Shown: positions 6,014-7,525 of the stretch, one piece after another | How positions within the stretch are numbered: position 1 is the stretch's first letter | Layout: each line of letters begins with the position of its first letter | From: Desulfotomaculaceae bacterium | GTDB lineage: Bacteria > Bacillota > Desulfotomaculia > Desulfotomaculales > Pelotomaculaceae | Assembly: GCA_028704035.1 (NCBI GenBank) | Contig: JAQVLS010000073.1 | Span: 1 to 7,525 of the forward strand | Length of the DNA stretch: 7,525 bases | Direction of reading: 5' to 3' | Translations under genes and position numbers: made by a program | Notes under the pieces: generated by a model | Seen by the model: the letters and a program-made list of their open reading frames with translations, nothing else | Told to the model about the DNA's origin: nothing | The model's database searches: none

Positions 6014-6772
6014 TTGGCCGGCCCCTTTAAAAGCAGAATGCGACAAAAAAGATGGAATGTCATGGAAAGCGTTTTTTTTGTGATAATTGTTTTCGTGTCA
6101 GGATTTATTCTGCTGAACTCACCTGTTTTTGAAGTGCGTGAAGTTCTGGTGCGGGGCAATTATTTTTTAAGCGAAGAGAAAATACTTGCCGTGGCGGACA
6201 TCAGTATAGGTGTTAATATATTTAAACTAAAAATAACTGATATTACGTCTAATCTAAAACAGCTGCCGATGATTAAAGAAACACAAGTGGCCAGATCACT
6301 GCCTTCATCCGTTGTAATAACGGTTGTTGAGCGTGTTCCCCTGGGCCTTTTACCTGCAAAAGAAGGATTTATTAATGTGGATGAAGATGGTGTATATCTG
6401 GCCAGGGCAGGGGCCGGGACTCCCGGCCTGCCGGTAATAACCGGTGTGGAGGTTGATTTAGCCGGCCCCGGACAGGTTTTGGAGTCAGAGAAGCTGAGGA
6501 CTGCTCTTGATGTGATCAAGGAACTGCCCGCCGGGGCTACCGCCAATCTAACAGAGATCCATGTGGGTGAGGACGGCCTGATTAATATTTATACAACCGA
6601 GGGATATCAATGCCGGTTTGGCCTGCCTCAGGAAATCCAAGAAAAAGGGAAGATATTTCAACAGGTCCTATTGGAACTGCGCAAGCAGGGTGCAAAAATC
6701 AATTATATAGATCTTTCGTATGCCGGACAACCTGTGGTATATTATAAGAATTTTGCTAAGGCGGGTGATTAA
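6014..6772 (+). CDS. ftsQ: Cell division protein FtsQ/DivIB
   Basis: FtsQ/DivIB is a bitopic membrane protein that links early and late divisome parts by binding FtsB/DivIC and FtsL. From the TTG at 6014 the protein has 252 residues. It has a short basic cytoplasmic N-terminus (KSRMRQKR, 6-13), one membrane span (about 19-35), a POTRA domain (about 38-107) starting FEVREVLVRGNYFLSEEKIL and containing RSLPSSVVITVVERVP, then the beta-rich FtsQ/DivIB domain to the C-terminus. The start was chosen because GGGGTGAT (6002-6009) lies 7 bases (from GGGGT) before TTG. An in-frame ATG at 6008 overlaps the ribosome site. The frame is open back to 5900, but that part precedes the predicted promoter and is not FtsQ-like. 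The stop TAA abuts the next start. Confidence 0.93.
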   Translation: MAGPFKSRMRQKRWNVMESVFFVIIVFVSGFILLNSPVFEVREVLVRGNYFLSEEKILAVADISIGVNIFKLKITDITSNLKQLPMIKETQVARSLPSSVVITVVERVPLGLLPAKEGFINVDEDGVYLARAGAGTPGLPVITGVEVDLAGPGQVLESEKLRTALDVIKELPAGATANLTEIHVGEDGLINIYTTEGYQCRFGLPQEIQEKGKIFQQVLLELRKQGAKINYIDLSYAGQPVVYYKNFAKAGD

Positions 6773-7468
6773 TTGAAAGGTTTGCAGTGGACATTTGCCG
6801 TTGTTGGCCTTATTTTAGGCATTATGCTCGCCTACCAGTTTAGAATTACCAGTGAAATAAATAAGACAGAACCGGTGCAGAGGACTCAACTGTTAGCCTT
6901 TCAGCTAAACCAGCTAAAAAAGGATCGTGATTTTCTCCAGGAACAAGTTAATTCCCTGCGCTCTGATTTTGACCGGATTTCAGCCGGACCCCAGGATATT
7001 GAGTTGAAGGAAAGACTGGATAGTGCCAGGATCCCGGCCGGAGTTACGGAACTCAGCGGGTCCGGTGTGGAAGTCACGCTCAACGACAGTAATATCAGCC
7101 TGAAACCGGGTGAAAATCCCGACCTTTATGTTCTCCATGATGAAGACGTCCTGCATGTTTTAAATGAACTGAGAGCGGCCGGGACGGAAGCCATAGCAAT
7201 AAACGGGCAGAGGATCCTTGCCAGTACAGAAGTGCGCTGTACGGGTCCCACAATTGTTTTGAACAAGGATAAACGCCTGGCCCCGCCTTATGTTATATCG
7301 GCTATAGGAGATCCCGATACCCTTGAGGGCGCCATTAAAATGAAGGGTGGAGTGGCGGAAACCCTTCAGTTTTGGGGTATCCAGGTGGGGGTCAAAAAGA
7401 TGTTACAGGTTACAGTGCCGGCATACAGCGGCGGGATCAAGTTTGAATACGCGCAAGCTGCCGGCTAG
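6773..7468 (+). CDS. DUF881 membrane protein (YlxW/YlxX-like)
   Basis: It has 231 residues. The sequence shows an N-terminal membrane span (about 6-22), then a predicted coiled coil (about 33-69, rich in Leu, Gln, Lys and Glu), then a DUF881 domain (about 75-226) with SGSGVEVTLND (95-105), LYVLHDEDVLHVLNELRAAG (118-137), AIAINGQRI (140-148) and PPYVISAIGDPDTLEGAI (171-188). The molecular function of DUF881 is unknown. In B. subtilis two such genes, ylxW and ylxX, follow divIB, the same place as here. The topology suggests a membrane anchor with an extracytoplasmic domain held away by a coiled coil. The TTG start directly follows the ftsQ TAA, and its ribosome site GGGTGAT (6763-6769) lies within the ftsQ end, so translation is probably coupled. 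Orthology to ylxW rather than ylxX is not settled. Confidence 0.9.
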   Translation: MKGLQWTFAVVGLILGIMLAYQFRITSEINKTEPVQRTQLLAFQLNQLKKDRDFLQEQVNSLRSDFDRISAGPQDIELKERLDSARIPAGVTELSGSGVEVTLNDSNISLKPGENPDLYVLHDEDVLHVLNELRAAGTEAIAINGQRILASTEVRCTGPTIVLNKDKRLAPPYVISAIGDPDTLEGAIKMKGGVAETLQFWGIQVGVKKMLQVTVPAYSGGIKFEYAQAAG

Positions 7469-7480
7469 GGGGAGAATGGA

Positions 7481-7525
7481 TTGAACAAGTCTATATATAT
7501 TTCGATAATCACTGTTTCCCTTATG
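7481..7525 (+). CDS. Start of a membrane protein, probably a second DUF881 (YlxX-like) protein (3' end outside window)
   Basis: Only 15 codons are visible, reading MNKSIYISIITVSLM from TTG at 7481, with GGGGGAG (7468-7474) six bases upstream. This is the start of a hydrophobic N-terminal segment with a short basic lead, like the DUF881 protein just before it. The nearby ATG at 7476 is in another frame and hits TGA after one codon. In B. subtilis and many Clostridia a second DUF881 gene or the small basic protein gene follows here; the family assignment is inference from gene order. Confidence 0.6.
   Translation, partial: MNKSIYISIITVSLM

Overview
The window is a stretch of a dcw (division and cell wall) cluster from a spore-forming, low-to-mid GC Firmicute. 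The gene order ftsW/spoVE - murG - murC - murB - murA - ftsQ - DUF881 - DUF881, the strong GGAGG-type ribosome binding sites and the frequent TTG starts fit the Peptococcaceae / Desulfotomaculum-Pelotomaculum side of the Clostridia. That placement is inference from gene order and protein style, not from a database search.

Layout, left to right. (1) 1-634: 3' part of a SEDS-family lipid II polymerase (FtsW/SpoVE). (2) 690-1817: murG. (3) 1818-1984: a 167-base spacer, unusual between dcw genes, with an orphan Shine-Dalgarno plus ATG-TAA, possible promoters and a short direct repeat. (4) 1985-5548: murC, murB and murA, tightly packed; murC and murB overlap by 8 bases. An intrinsic terminator spans the murA stop codon. 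(5) 5549-6013: a 465-base break in the plus-strand cluster. It holds a 46-codon minus-strand gene for a Gly-rich, single-span YjcZ-like protein with an excellent ribosome binding site, a sporulation-type promoter and its own terminator hairpin. A strong sigma-A-type promoter for ftsQ follows. (6) 6014-7525: ftsQ/divIB, a DUF881 gene that begins right after the ftsQ stop, and the first 15 codons of another membrane protein, probably a second DUF881 protein.

How the genes work together. MurA and MurB make UDP-MurNAc from UDP-GlcNAc and MurC adds the first amino acid. MurG makes lipid II from lipid I, and the SEDS protein polymerises lipid II. FtsQ/DivIB is a divisome scaffold. The DUF881 proteins are membrane proteins of unknown role that travel with the division genes. 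The spore-associated aspects are the YjcZ-like gene and two matches to a sigma-K-type promoter, one in front of it and one in front of murC.

The best candidate for something not routinely annotated is the divergent island at 5549-6013. It contains a tiny minus-strand gene easily missed by ORF callers, a mother-cell-type promoter, a 15-base palindrome and a separate ftsQ promoter, and it splits the cluster into two transcription units. No wholly new multi-gene system is visible; the other genes are well-known housekeeping genes. I see no tRNA, rRNA, CRISPR array or mobile element.
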